From positions 1 through 49,250 of the forward strand of contig JAEWIX010000029.1 in NCBI GenBank assembly GCA_023386885.1: a stretch of 49,250 nucleotides of DNA, written 5' to 3'. Source of the stretch: Pseudomonadota bacterium (GTDB lineage: Bacteria > Pseudomonadota > Alphaproteobacteria > Rhizobiales > Xanthobacteraceae). The translations under genes and the position numbers were made by a program. Positions 23,520 through 32,392 of the stretch are shown one piece after another (the first letter of the stretch is position 1; each line of letters begins with the position of its first letter). The notes beneath the pieces were generated by a model, which saw nothing but the letters and a program-made list of their open reading frames with translations, made no database searches and was not told the DNA's origin.

Positions 23520-25322
23520 ATGCCCGTCCGCCAGTTGCCCGAAACCATCGTCAACCGCATCGCCGCCGGCGAGGTGGTGGAACGGCCGGCGAGCGTGGTG
23601 AAGGAACTGGTGGAGAACGCGCTCGACGCCGGCGCGACCCGCATCGACGTCTTCACCGACGGCGGCGGGCGGCGGCGGATCGGCATCACCGACAACGGCG
23701 GCGGCATGACTCATGCCGACCTCGCACTTGCGGTAGATCGCCACGCCACCTCGAAGCTCGACGACGAGGATCTCTTGCGCATTCGCACGCTGGGCTTTCG
23801 CGGCGAGGCGCTGCCCTCGATCGGCGCGGTGGCGCGGCTTGCCATCACCACGCGGCATAACAGCGAGCCTCATGCATGGTCGCTCGGCGTCGAGGGCGGC
23901 GTGAAATCCGCCATCGTGCCGGCGGCACTGACGCAGGGCACCCGCGTCGAGGTCAGCGACCTGTTTTACGCGACGCCGGCGCGGCTGAAATTCCTCAAGA
24001 CCGACCGCACCGAGGCGGAAGCGATCCGCGAGGCGGTGCGACGTCTCGCGATGGCGCGGCCCGACGTCGCCTTCACGCTTGCCGGCGAGGAACGCGCGCC
24101 GGTGACATGGGCGGCCGCGCTGCCCGGCGCGCCGGGACAGTTGACGCGGCTCGGCGACATCCTCGGCGCGGATTTTCGCGCCGCCGCGATTCCGGTTTCG
24201 AGCGAACGCGAAGGCGTGCGCGTCGAAGGCTACGCGGCAACGCCGTCGCTGACCCGCGCCAACGCGCTCGGGCAATACCTGTTCGTCAACGGCCGCCCGG
24301 TGCGTGACAAGCTGATCGTCGGCGCGGTGCGCGCGGCTTACGCCGACTATCTGCCGCGCGACCGCCATCCGGTGCTGGCGCTGTTCGTCACACTCGATCC
24401 CGAGGGCGTCGACGCCAACGTGCATCCGGCGAAGACCGAAGTGCGCTTCCGCAACACAGGTCTGGTGCGTGCACTGATCGTGCATGCGCTGAAGGACGGG
24501 CTGGCGCGCGAGGGCCAGCGCACGGCTGCGAACAGCGACGGCGCGGTGCTCTCATCGTTCCGTCCCGCATTCTCGCCTCGCCCTGCGAACTGGGACTGGC
24601 GTCGCTCGCCGGCCTCGCCCGCGTTCGCTTATGACGGCGCGTCGCCGGGATTTGCGGAGCGCACGCAATCTACTTTCGATGTCGGCGCGCCATCCGCCGA
24701 CGTGCGTTTCGAGGCGGCAACGCCCGCGCCGGATATGCTCGACCGCCCGCTCGGCGCGGCGCGCACGCAGATCCACGAGAACTACATCGTGGCGCAAACC
24801 CGCGACGGCCTGATCGTGGTGGACCAGCACGCCGCGCATGAGCGCATCGTCTACGAACGATTGAAAGCGTCGCTCGCGGCGAACGGCGTGCAGCGGCAGA
24901 TGCTGCTGATTCCGGAAATCGTCGAGCTTGACGAGGCCACGGTGGAGAAACTGTTGGCGCGCACGGATGAACTGGGACAATTCGGTCTCGCCATCGAATC
25001 CTTCGGCCTAGGGGCGGTGGCGGTGCGCGAGACGCCGTCGCTGCTCGGCAAGACCAACGCCGCGGGGCTGTTGCGCGACCTCGCCGAGCACATGGCGGAA
25101 TGGGACGAGGCGCTGCCGCTGGAGCGGCGGCTGCTGCACGTCGCCGCCACCATGGCCTGCCACGGCTCGGTGCGTTCGGGCCGCATCCTCAAGCCGGAGG
25201 AAATGAACGCGCTGTTGCGCGAGATGGAAGCGACGCCGAACTCCGGCCAGTGCAACCACGGACGGCCGACGTACGTCGAACTGAAACTCGCGGATATCGA
25301 GAAGCTGTTCGGTCGACGGTAG
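23520..25322 (+). CDS. mutL: DNA mismatch repair protein MutL (endonuclease type)
   Basis: The 600-aa protein has an N-terminal GHKL ATPase: VVKELVENALDAGAT, DNGGGM, RHATSKL and TLGFRGEALPSI are the four ATP-binding motifs. A linker covers about 330-415. The C-terminal dimerisation domain carries the metal endonuclease site DQHAAHERIVYE, matching DQHA(X)2E(X)4E, plus ACHGSVRSG and CNHGRPT. It couples MutS mismatch recognition to strand nicking, as expected in bacteria without MutH. ATG at 23520 was chosen over TTG at 23511. A family B repeat separates it from the convergent ThDP enzyme gene. Confidence 0.96.
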   Translation: MPVRQLPETIVNRIAAGEVVERPASVVKELVENALDAGATRIDVFTDGGGRRRIGITDNGGGMTHADLALAVDRHATSKLDDEDLLRIRTLGFRGEALPSIGAVARLAITTRHNSEPHAWSLGVEGGVKSAIVPAALTQGTRVEVSDLFYATPARLKFLKTDRTEAEAIREAVRRLAMARPDVAFTLAGEERAPVTWAAALPGAPGQLTRLGDILGADFRAAAIPVSSEREGVRVEGYAATPSLTRANALGQYLFVNGRPVRDKLIVGAVRAAYADYLPRDRHPVLALFVTLDPEGVDANVHPAKTEVRFRNTGLVRALIVHALKDGLAREGQRTAANSDGAVLSSFRPAFSPRPANWDWRRSPASPAFAYDGASPGFAERTQSTFDVGAPSADVRFEAATPAPDMLDRPLGAARTQIHENYIVAQTRDGLIVVDQHAAHERIVYERLKASLAANGVQRQMLLIPEIVELDEATVEKLLARTDELGQFGLAIESFGLGAVAVRETPSLLGKTNAAGLLRDLAEHMAEWDEALPLERRLLHVAATMACHGSVRSGRILKPEEMNALLREMEATPNSGQCNHGRPTYVELKLADIEKLFGRR

Positions 25323-25339
25323 GGGCGCTCCTGCGGTGG

Positions 25340-25425
25340 CGTCATCCAGAGGTGCGCGCTCTTGCGTGCCTCGAAGGATCGCCGTCACTCTTCGAGGCTC
25401 GCTTCGCTCGCACCTGAGGGTGACG
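25340..25425. repeat. Family B palindromic repeat (B2)
   Basis: The ends are CGTCATCCAGAGGTGCG and CGCACCTGAGGGTGACG, and the core CTTCGAGGCTCGCTTCGCTC is shared with copy B1. It lies between the convergent mutL and ThDP-enzyme genes, 18 bases after the mutL stop. Confidence 0.8.
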
Positions 25426-25451
25426 GCTTTAACGAGATTGTAAGACGCATC

Positions 25452-27110
25452 TCACACCGCGCGATCGACCATCACCTCGATGAGTTTCGTGCCGGGGCGG
25501 GCGAAGGCATCTGTCAGCTTCGACTTCAACGCGCGCGGATCGTCGATGCGTAGCGCCTCCGCGCCGAGTGCGCGTGCGAGGCCGGTGAAGTCCACCGGCG
25601 GATCGACGAAATCCATGCCGACGTAATTGTCGTCCTTGTGAAACGCCAAGAGCCGCTGCTTGATGATGCGATAGCCGCCGTTGTTGACGATCACCACGTT
25701 GAGCGGCAGCTTGTTGCGCGCGGCGGTCCACAGCGCCTGGATCGAATACATCGCGCTGCCATCGCCGGAGAAGCACACCACCGGCCGCCCCGGTTGCGCG
25801 AGGCTGACGCCAACCGAAGCCGGCACGCCCCAGCCGATGCCGCCGGACGCCAGCGCGTGATAACCGTAGCGGTCGCGATGCGCGCGCAGCGCCGGCATAT
25901 AACGCGACGAGGTCAGCGCCTCGTCGACGAGGATCGCATTCGCCGGCATCGCGTCGACCACCTGCAACGCCAGCCAGTCCGGATCGATCGGCGTGCGGTC
26001 GCCGCGCGCGGTGATTTCCGTGACAAGCTGCGCGCGGCGCGCGGTCCAGTTCTTCGACGCCAGCGCCGCGATGCTCGTTTTCGCGCGTGACGATAACGCC
26101 GCGCCGCCGGCCGCGACCAGCGCCGGCGTCAGCGCGCGCAGCGTTTCGCCGACGTCGGCCTTCATCGCGATCTCGGCGGGGAAATTCTTGGCGATGTCCC
26201 AATCCACCAGCCCGATCTGCACCAGCGGCATGTTCGCCGGCAGCGGCTCGACTTCGCTATGCACCGACATCCGCAGCGGATCGCCGCCGAGCACGATCGC
26301 GAGATCGTAAGCCGACAACAGATCGCGCACCTGGGTCTGCACCCGCGACAGCGCGCCCATGAAGCAGGGATGCTCGGAGAGGAAGTGCGAGCCGTAGGGC
26401 GCCGACTGCTGATAGACCGGCGCGCCGAGCGCGTGCGCAAAATCCGCCGCCTCCTGCAACGCATCGCTTTTCACGATCTCATCGCCGACGATGATCACCG
26501 GCCGCTCGGCCTTCAACAATCGCTGCGCCAGCGCCCGCACCGCGTCGTCCGACGGCCGCACCCGCGTATCCAGCCGCGTCGAGCCGCCCAGCTCGATGCC
26601 GGCTTCGGCGTTGAGGATATCGCCCGGTAGCGAGATGAACACCGGCCCGGTCGGCGGCGTGGTGGCGATCTTGGCGGCGCGGCGCACGATGCGCGGCAGG
26701 TCCTCCAGTCGCGTCACCTCGACGGCCCATTTCACCAGCGGCTCGGCCATCCGCACCAGCGGCCCGTAGAGCAGCGGCTCCATCAATCCGTGGCCCTGCT
26801 CCTGCTGGCCTGCGGTGAGGATCATCGGCGTGCCGGTGAATTGCGCGTTGTAGAGCGAACCCATGGCGTTGCCGAGCCCCGGCGCGACATGGACGTTGCA
26901 CGCCACCAGCCGCCCGGAGGCGCGGCTGTAGCCGTCGGCGATGGCGACCACGAGGCTCTCCTGCATCGCCATCACGTAAGTGAGGTCCGGGTGGTCTTTC
27001 AGCGCGTGCATGATCGGCAGTTCGGTGGTGCCCGGATTGCCGAACAGATGGGTGATGCCCTCGTCCTTGAGCAAGGCCAGGAAAGCGGAACGGCCGGTGA
27101 TGCGATTCAT
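25452..27110 (-). CDS. ThDP-dependent enzyme, benzoylformate decarboxylase-like
   Basis: The 552-aa protein has the three domains of the pyruvate-oxidase/decarboxylase family. The N-terminal PYR domain has FGNPGTTELPIMHAL and the cofactor-activating Glu in MAMQESLVVAIADGYSR; His occurs in CNVHVAPGLGNAMG as in benzoylformate decarboxylase. The C-terminal PP domain has GDGSAMYSIQALWTAARN...VNNGGYR, the Mg-ThDP motif. It probably decarboxylates an aromatic or branched 2-keto acid to an aldehyde, but thiamine enzymes of this group change substrate easily, so specificity is open. GGAG upstream fixes the start. A glucose dehydrogenase-like gene is 123 bases upstream on the same strand. Confidence 0.85.
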   Translation of the reverse strand: MNRITGRSAFLALLKDEGITHLFGNPGTTELPIMHALKDHPDLTYVMAMQESLVVAIADGYSRASGRLVACNVHVAPGLGNAMGSLYNAQFTGTPMILTAGQQEQGHGLMEPLLYGPLVRMAEPLVKWAVEVTRLEDLPRIVRRAAKIATTPPTGPVFISLPGDILNAEAGIELGGSTRLDTRVRPSDDAVRALAQRLLKAERPVIIVGDEIVKSDALQEAADFAHALGAPVYQQSAPYGSHFLSEHPCFMGALSRVQTQVRDLLSAYDLAIVLGGDPLRMSVHSEVEPLPANMPLVQIGLVDWDIAKNFPAEIAMKADVGETLRALTPALVAAGGAALSSRAKTSIAALASKNWTARRAQLVTEITARGDRTPIDPDWLALQVVDAMPANAILVDEALTSSRYMPALRAHRDRYGYHALASGGIGWGVPASVGVSLAQPGRPVVCFSGDGSAMYSIQALWTAARNKLPLNVVIVNNGGYRIIKQRLLAFHKDDNYVGMDFVDPPVDFTGLARALGAEALRIDDPRALKSKLTDAFARPGTKLIEVMVDRAV

Positions 27111-27233
27111 GAAAGTCTCCGGAAATTCGACGAGATGTTCGCCGCCGCCGCATCATGACCGATCCGGATTCTCGTACAAGAAAGGTGGCTCATGGCTGCC
27201 TTGCAGCGAACGCGACCGTTGCTTCGGCGGCGA

Positions 27234-28109
27234 TCATCCGCCGGTGGCAAATCCCGGATACAGCGTCATGCCGCCGTCGACGAACAACGTCGCGCCGGTC
27301 ACGTAGTCGGCCGCATCCGATGCCAGCCACACGGCGGCCTGCGCGATATCGTCCGGCTCGCCGATCCGCTTGTAAGGCACCAGCGTCATCAGATCGCGAT
27401 ACGCCTCCGGCGTCTGCCAGGCCGCGGTATTGATCGGCGTCTGAATCGCACCGGGCGCGATGCTGTTGACGCGGATGCGATACGGCGCCAACTCCTGCGC
27501 GATGCTCTTCATCAGCAACATCACGCCGCCTTTCGAGGCCGCGTAATTCGCATGTCCCGCCCACGGAATTTCCTGATGCACCGAACTCATGCAGATGATT
27601 TTCCCGGCAGCGAGAGAGACGTCGTCGACAACGCCGCGCCGCTTGAATTCGCGCGCGGCGGCGCGGGTGCATAGAAACTGCCCGGTGAGATTGACGCCGA
27701 TCACGGTGTTCCATTGCTCAAGCGTCATTTGATCGAACGGCGCGTCGCGTTGCAGCCCGGCGTTGCTGACGACGATATGCAGCGTGCCGAAGTGATCGAT
27801 CGCCCGCGCGAACATCGCGGTCACCTCGTCCTCGCGGCTAACATCGGCCTTCAGCGCGATCGCGCGCCGGCCCATGCCCTCAACGGCATGCGCCACCTCC
27901 TCCGCCGCGTCGGGATCGACGACATAGTTGACGACGACGTCGGCGCCGGCCGCCGCCAATCCCAGCGCGACCGCCTTGCCGATGCCGGAATTGGCGCCGG
28001 TCACCAGCGCGGGCTGGCCGGTGAGCGTCGTCCGATAGCCGACGTGGGGAATGCGCCGCGCATTCGGTTCGGCCGGCGCGGCGGGGTCTTGAGGCGTTGG
28101 ATCGGTCAC
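27234..28109 (-). CDS. Glucose 1-dehydrogenase-like short-chain dehydrogenase
   Basis: The 291-aa NAD(P)-dependent SDR has cofactor motif TGANSGIGKA, the NAG motif (VVSNAGLQRD) and the catalytic Ser-Tyr-Lys in CMSSVHQEIPWAGHANYAASKGG read as separate blocks SSVHQEIPW and YAASKGG. SSVHQEIPW and the ending FVDGGMTLYP closely recall Bacillus-type glucose 1-dehydrogenase. It would oxidise a sugar to a lactone. The start is uncertain: GTG at 28109 (VTDPTPQDP) gives a normal length, but the frame is open to ATG 28214, 28235 and 28244. It lies upstream of the ThDP gene and is divergent from a 58-aa gene. Confidence 0.8.
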   Translation of the reverse strand: MTDPTPQDPAAPAEPNARRIPHVGYRTTLTGQPALVTGANSGIGKAVALGLAAAGADVVVNYVVDPDAAEEVAHAVEGMGRRAIALKADVSREDEVTAMFARAIDHFGTLHIVVSNAGLQRDAPFDQMTLEQWNTVIGVNLTGQFLCTRAAAREFKRRGVVDDVSLAAGKIICMSSVHQEIPWAGHANYAASKGGVMLLMKSIAQELAPYRIRVNSIAPGAIQTPINTAAWQTPEAYRDLMTLVPYKRIGEPDDIAQAAVWLASDAADYVTGATLFVDGGMTLYPGFATGG

Positions 28110-28324
28110 GGTGATGGCCTGCGGATTGATGCGGGTGGGATGGATCAACCGGCGATTGGCCGCGCGGGTTCCCTTCGAGCCGCGGCGGACCGCTTCACCT
28201 TTCCGGGAATGCATTCTCGTTTCCGCAAAATGCATCCTGGCCATGCCTTAAAAGATATATCTATAATATTGCTTTTGGTCGCAGACGGGATTAGGTTTGG
28301 CGCATGAAGATGAAGGAGAACGCC
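28110..28324. promoter_or_regulatory. Divergent promoter region, SDR / small membrane protein
   Basis: An AT-rich core AAGATATATCTATAATATTG at 28252-28271 contains TATAAT (28262-28267) for rightward reading and similar sequence leftward. Two ATGCAT sites flank AT-rich DNA further left. No clear -35 could be placed. On the right it ends in GAAGGAG six bases before the ATG at 28325. Confidence 0.4.
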
Positions 28325-28501
28325 ATGTCATCTGGCTCTTCGATCGGCGCAGCACTCGCATGGCCGTTTCTGCTGCCGGGTAACATCGCCTGCGACGTGC
28401 TCGGCCTGCCCCGCTCCGAATACAGCGACCTGATCCGCATGCTGGTGAATTCGCTGGTCTGGACCGTGCTCGGCGTCATCGTCGTCGCGCTGGTGGTCTG
28501 A
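28325..28501 (+). CDS. Small hypothetical membrane-associated protein (58 aa)
   Basis: The product has a short Ser/Gly start, a segment LAWPFLLPGNIACDVLGL that could lie on the membrane, and a C-terminal helix MLVNSLVWTVLGVIVVALVV. No family is recognised. GAAGGAG at 28312-28318 is six bases before the ATG at 28325, which decides this start over ATG 28304. It reads toward the ferredoxin gene about 108 bases on. The strong binding site argues that it is a real, translated gene. Confidence 0.65.
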   Translation: MSSGSSIGAALAWPFLLPGNIACDVLGLPRSEYSDLIRMLVNSLVWTVLGVIVVALVV

Positions 28502-28609
28502 CCGCCGCTTTCAAGGCAGCCGCATCGTACAGCACGGCTGGATATGCCGGCGTGAATGCTGTCGCGCGTCTCACATCCTGAACCACAACCCGAGAACGGA
28601 GTTGCGACG

Positions 28610-28948
28610 ATGACGTTCGTCGTCACCGACAACTGTATCAAGTGCAAGTACATGGACTGCGTCGAAGTCTGTCCGGTGGACTGCTTCTACGAAGGCGAGA
28701 ACATGCTGGTGATCCATCCGGACGAATGCATCGATTGCGGCGTCTGCGAGCCGGAATGCCCGGCGGAGGCGATTTCGCCGGATTCGACGCCGGGGCTGGA
28801 AAGCTGGCTGCAACTCAACGCCGAATACGCGCCGCAGTGGCCCAACATCACCCAGAAGCGCGACCCGCCGCCGGACGCGAAAGCCTTCGACGGCGTCAAG
28901 GACAAGCTGAAGCAGTTCTTCTCGCCAAAGCCGGGGCAAGGGGATTGA
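28610..28948 (+). CDS. fdxA: Seven-iron ferredoxin [3Fe-4S][4Fe-4S]
   Basis: The 112-aa electron carrier matches the Azotobacter FdI type. Cys9, Cys17 and Cys50 fit the [3Fe-4S] cluster, and Cys21, Cys40, Cys43 and Cys46 the [4Fe-4S] cluster (blocks CIKCKYMDCVEVCPVDC and CIDCGVCEPECP). The C-terminal extension (about 60-112) is typical of proteobacterial FdxA. It acts in the cytoplasm as a low-potential electron donor; its partner is not in the window. GGAG precedes the ATG at 28610. A family A repeat follows 44 bases after the stop. Confidence 0.92.
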   Translation: MTFVVTDNCIKCKYMDCVEVCPVDCFYEGENMLVIHPDECIDCGVCEPECPAEAISPDSTPGLESWLQLNAEYAPQWPNITQKRDPPPDAKAFDGVKDKLKQFFSPKPGQGD

Positions 28949-28992
28949 AGGGTGCGGTGGCTTGGCCGTGCAACACGAACATCGTGAGAAGT

Positions 28993-29118
28993 CGTCATGG
29001 CCGGGCATAGCCGTTCGAAGAACGGCGTCGCTTCGCTCGCCTATGGTCCCGGCCATCCACGTCTTCCCTTTGATCCGGCCTAAAGACGTGGATGGCCGGA
29101 ATAAATCCGGCCATGACG
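28993..29118. repeat. Family A palindromic repeat, complete branched copy (A3)
   Basis: This is the fullest copy. CGTCATGGCCGG and CCGGCCATGACG are the outer ends. The left half holds the CATAG...CTATG branched core; GGCCATCCACGTCTT pairs with AAGACGTGGATGGCC across a short loop; and GGCCGGAATAAATCCGGCC is a terminal hairpin. It lies between fdxA and metY, both rightward, 44 bases after the fdxA stop. Confidence 0.85.
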
Positions 29119-29211
29119 ACTGAGAGGCCCCTAGCCCATCAGACAACGCCCTAACATTCCCCGTCGAAATGTGGCATAGGCGATGATCCCTTCATCGCAC
29201 GTTGAGCCGAC

Positions 29212-30507
29212 ATGCCCGCACCAAAACCGCCCGCCTTCGAGACCCTCAGCCTCTATGCCGGCCAACATCCGGACCCGGTCACCGGATCGCGCGCGGTCCC
29301 GATCTACCAGACCACCTCGTTCATGTTTCAGGACGCCGACCACGCGGCGGCGCTGTTCAATCTGGAACGTCCCGGCCACATCTACAGCCGCATTTCGAAC
29401 CCGACGGTATCGGTGCTGGAGGAGCGCATCGCGGCGCTGGAGGGCGGCGTCGGCGCGGTCTGCACCGCCAGCGGCATGGCGGCGCTGCATCTGGCCATCG
29501 CCACCCTGGTGAGCGCCGGCGAGCATATCGTCGCCTCGTCGTCGCTCTATGGCGGCTCGATCAACATCCTGACGCATACGCTGCCGCGCTTCGGCATCAC
29601 CACCACCTTCGTCAATCCGCGCGACCATGACGGCATGCGCGCCGCGATCAAGGACAACACACGGCTGGTGATCGGCGAGACCATCGGCAATCCCGGCATG
29701 GAAGTGCTGGATATTCCGAAGGTGGCGCAGATCGCCCACGACGCGAAGATTCCGCTGCTTGTCGACAACACCTTCGCCACGCCGTATCTGAGCCGGCCGA
29801 TCGAACTCGGCGCCGACATCGTGATGAACTCGGCGACCAAATGGCTCGGTGGCCACGGCATCGCTATCGGCGGCGTGCTGGTCGACAGCGGCCGCTTCAA
29901 CTGGCGCGCGTCGGGTAAATTCCCGGTGCTGACCGAGCCCTATGCCGGCTACCACGGCATCGTGTTCGACGAGCAGTTCGGACCCATCGCCTTCATGATG
30001 CGCGCGCGCACCGAGGGCCTGCGCGATTTCGGCGCGTGCCTGTCGCCCACCAACGCGTTCCAGATCCTGCAAGGCATCGAGACGCTCGGCCCGCGCATGG
30101 ACCGCCACATGGCGAACACCAAGGCGGTGCTGGATTTCCTCACCGCCAACAAGGCGGTGGACTGGGTGCTGCATCCCTCGCTGGAAAACCACCCCGACTA
30201 CGAACTGGCGAAAACCTTGCTGCCGCGCGGCGCGGGTTCAATCATTTCGTTCGGCATCAAGGGCGGCCGCGCCGCCGGCAAAAAATTCCTCGAAACGCTG
30301 CGCATGATCAGCCATCTCGCCAATGTCGGCGACGCCAAGACGCTGGTGATCCATCCCGGCAGCACCACGCATCAGCAGATGGACGCCGAGCAGCTCAAGG
30401 CCGCCGGCATCGGCGAGGAAATGGTGCGGCTGTCGGTCGGCATCGAGGCGGCGCAGGATATCCTCGACGACCTCGGCCAGGCGCTCCGCATCTCGCAGAA
30501 GGTTTAA
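29212..30507 (+). CDS. metY: O-acetylhomoserine sulfhydrylase / aminocarboxypropyltransferase
   Basis: The 431-aa PLP enzyme of the Cys/Met metabolism family has NLERPGHIYSRISNPTVSVLE split by family-typical contacts (Tyr, Ser-Arg), CTASGMAALHLAI binding cofactor, LLVDNTFATPYL with the Asp that contacts the pyridine ring, and NSATKWLGGHG with Schiff-base Lys210. It makes homocysteine from O-acetylhomoserine and sulfide. The long insertion with FDEQFGPIAFMMRARTEGL is typical of MetY rather than MetB/MetZ. No SAM-II riboswitch pattern is seen upstream. A hydrolase gene starts 3 bases after the stop, so the two are coupled. Confidence 0.93.
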   Translation: MPAPKPPAFETLSLYAGQHPDPVTGSRAVPIYQTTSFMFQDADHAAALFNLERPGHIYSRISNPTVSVLEERIAALEGGVGAVCTASGMAALHLAIATLVSAGEHIVASSSLYGGSINILTHTLPRFGITTTFVNPRDHDGMRAAIKDNTRLVIGETIGNPGMEVLDIPKVAQIAHDAKIPLLVDNTFATPYLSRPIELGADIVMNSATKWLGGHGIAIGGVLVDSGRFNWRASGKFPVLTEPYAGYHGIVFDEQFGPIAFMMRARTEGLRDFGACLSPTNAFQILQGIETLGPRMDRHMANTKAVLDFLTANKAVDWVLHPSLENHPDYELAKTLLPRGAGSIISFGIKGGRAAGKKFLETLRMISHLANVGDAKTLVIHPGSTTHQQMDAEQLKAAGIGEEMVRLSVGIEAAQDILDDLGQALRISQKV

Positions 30508-30510
30508 GTC

Positions 30511-31293
30511 ATGCAGCTCAAGGTCAACGGGATCGACACCTTCATCGCCTGCGGCGGCCGCGACTTCGACGCATCGCTGCCGACCGTGGTGATGCTGCAC
30601 GGCGCGGGCTTCGACTCATCGACATGGTCGCTGCACAGCCGCTGGTTCGCGCATCATGGCTATAATCTTCTCGCGCCGGACCTGCCGGGCCATGGTCATT
30701 CCGGCGGCAAGCCGCTCGGCAGCATCGCGGAACTGGCCGACTGGACGGCCGCGTTGATCACCGCTGCTGGCGCGAAGGACGCTTGGCTGATCGGCCACTC
30801 GATGGGCTCGCTGATCGCGATCGAGACCGCGGCGCGGCATCCCGACAAGGTGACGAAGCTGAGCCTGCTCGGCACCTCCGCCGCGATGGCGGTCGGACCT
30901 GAACTGTTACAGAACGCCAAGGATAACGACTCCGGTGCCATCGACATGATGTCGATCTGGGGCCTCGGCTTCCGCGCCGAACTCGGCGGCTGCCCGCTGC
31001 CCGGCCTGTGGATGCACGGCGGCGCGCAGCGCGTCTTGAAGAACGTTGCGCGCGACGTGCTGTTCACCGACCTCTCCGCCTGCAACGCCTATCAGGGCGC
31101 ACTCGACGCCGCCGCGACGATCAAGGTGCCGGTGACCTTGATCCTAGGCGAACGCGACATGATGACACCGCTGAAATCCGGCAAGGCACTGGCCGGCGCG
31201 CTTTCCGATGCGCGCACCGTGGTGCTGCCCGGCGCCGGCCACATGATGATGCTGGAGCAGCCCGAACAGACGCTGGCGGCGTTGCGGAGCTAA
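30511..31293 (+). CDS. Alpha/beta hydrolase
   Basis: The 260-aa cytoplasmic hydrolase has the oxyanion-hole motif MLHGAGFDSSTW, the nucleophile elbow GHSMGS, a Asp in LGERDMMTP and the catalytic His in GAGHMMMLEQP, so the triad is complete. The substrate is not evident. It begins 3 bases after the metY stop and has no strong binding site of its own, so it is probably translated with metY. A role next to methionine synthesis (for example on an acyl-homoserine ester) is inferred only from position. Confidence 0.85.
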   Translation: MQLKVNGIDTFIACGGRDFDASLPTVVMLHGAGFDSSTWSLHSRWFAHHGYNLLAPDLPGHGHSGGKPLGSIAELADWTAALITAAGAKDAWLIGHSMGSLIAIETAARHPDKVTKLSLLGTSAAMAVGPELLQNAKDNDSGAIDMMSIWGLGFRAELGGCPLPGLWMHGGAQRVLKNVARDVLFTDLSACNAYQGALDAAATIKVPVTLILGERDMMTPLKSGKALAGALSDARTVVLPGAGHMMMLEQPEQTLAALRS

Positions 31294-31299
31294 CCGCGA

Positions 31300-31389
31300 C
31301 GTCATGGCCGGATTTATTCCGGCCATCCACGTCTTTCATACCGAACCGCTGTTAAAACGTGGATGGCCGGGACAAGCCCGGCCATGACG
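31300..31389. repeat. Family A palindromic repeat, compact copy (A4)
   Basis: CGTCATGGCCGGATTTATTCC and GGAC-AAGCCCGGCCATGACG form the outer arms, each with its own small hairpin, and CCATCCACGTCTT pairs with AACGTGGATGG. The branched CATAG core seen in other copies is absent. It begins 6 bases after the hydrolase stop and separates it from the convergent catabolic operon. Confidence 0.85.
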
Positions 31390-31428
31390 AATTGAAATGC
31401 TGACGTCAAAAATGAAGCGCGAGCACAC

Positions 31429-32352
31429 TCACACCTTCAGCGTGTCACCGCCCTTGAGGTGCAGGATCTCGCGCGCCTCATCCGGTGACGCCACTTCGAG
31501 TCCCAGCCCCTCGATGATCTTGCGCACCGCGCGGACCTGCTCGGCGTTGGACTCCGCCAAACGTCCCGGCCCGCCCCACAACGAATCTTCGAGGCCGACG
31601 CGGACGTTGCCGCCCATCGCCGCCGCCATCGCCGCGATCGGCAATTGATTGCGGCCGGCGCCCAGAACCGACCAGCGATACTTGTCGCCGAACAGCCGGT
31701 CCGCGGTGCGCTTCATGTGCAGCACTTCGTCCGGATGCGCGCCGATGCCGCCTTGCAGGCCGAACACCGTCTGCACGAACAGCGGCGGCTTCACCAGCCC
31801 TTCCATCAGGAAGTAATTCAGGTTGTGCAGATGCGCGGTGTCGTAGCATTCGAACTCGAAGCGCGTGCCGGATTCCGACAGCGTGCGCAGCACGAATTCG
31901 ATATCCTTGAAGGTATTTCGGAACACGATGTCCTTGTTCTCGAGGTGCTTGCGCTCCCAGTCATGCTTGAAATCCTTGAAGCGATTGAGCATCCCGAACA
32001 GGCCGAAATTCATCGAACCCATGTTGAGCGAGGCGACTTCCGGCTGATACACGGCGGCCGGGCGCACGCGTTCTTCTACCATCATGGTCGGCGAGCCGCC
32101 GGTGGTGAGGTTCACCACGCAGTTGGAGCGCTGCTTGATGATCTTGAGGAACGGCGCGAAGGCTTCCGGCGACTGGTCCGGCTGTCCGGTTTCGACATTG
32201 CGCGCGTGCAGATGCACGATGGCAGCGCCCGCCTCCGCCGCGCCGATGGCGGCGTCCGCGATCTCCTGCGGCGTCACCGGCAGGGCCTTCGACATCGACG
32301 GCGTATGGATCGCGCCGGTGACGGCGCAGGTGATGATGACTTTACGACTCAT
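31429..32352 (-). CDS. Beta-keto acid cleavage enzyme (BKACE, DUF849)
   Basis: The 307-aa TIM-barrel enzyme has the BKACE marks: VIITCAVTGAIHTPSMS at the N-terminus, the zinc-binding pair in VHLHARN, GGS near NLTTGGSPTMM, and RVGLEDSLW with the third zinc ligand Glu. Family reaction: a beta-keto acid plus acetyl-CoA gives acetoacetate plus a new CoA ester; known members act on 3-keto-5-aminohexanoate or dehydrocarnitine. AAGGA before 32352 fixes the start. It is the last gene of the liv-type operon, 40 bases after the dehydrogenase gene that probably makes its substrate. Confidence 0.9.
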   Translation of the reverse strand: MSRKVIITCAVTGAIHTPSMSKALPVTPQEIADAAIGAAEAGAAIVHLHARNVETGQPDQSPEAFAPFLKIIKQRSNCVVNLTTGGSPTMMVEERVRPAAVYQPEVASLNMGSMNFGLFGMLNRFKDFKHDWERKHLENKDIVFRNTFKDIEFVLRTLSESGTRFEFECYDTAHLHNLNYFLMEGLVKPPLFVQTVFGLQGGIGAHPDEVLHMKRTADRLFGDKYRWSVLGAGRNQLPIAAMAAAMGGNVRVGLEDSLWGGPGRLAESNAEQVRAVRKIIEGLGLEVASPDEAREILHLKGGDTLKV

Positions 32353-32392
32353 GACAGACTTCCTTGCTTGATCGAAATACGATGTGCCGCGC

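Noticed and set aside
27222..27243. CGGCGG/CCGCCG hairpin at the SDR gene end as a terminator
   Set aside because: It overlaps the stop codon and coding end, and such short GC dyads are frequent in this DNA.
29119..29211. SAM-II riboswitch before metY
   Set aside because: This regulator is common upstream of methionine genes in the group, but the region has none of the conserved pseudoknot sequence blocks I know for it.
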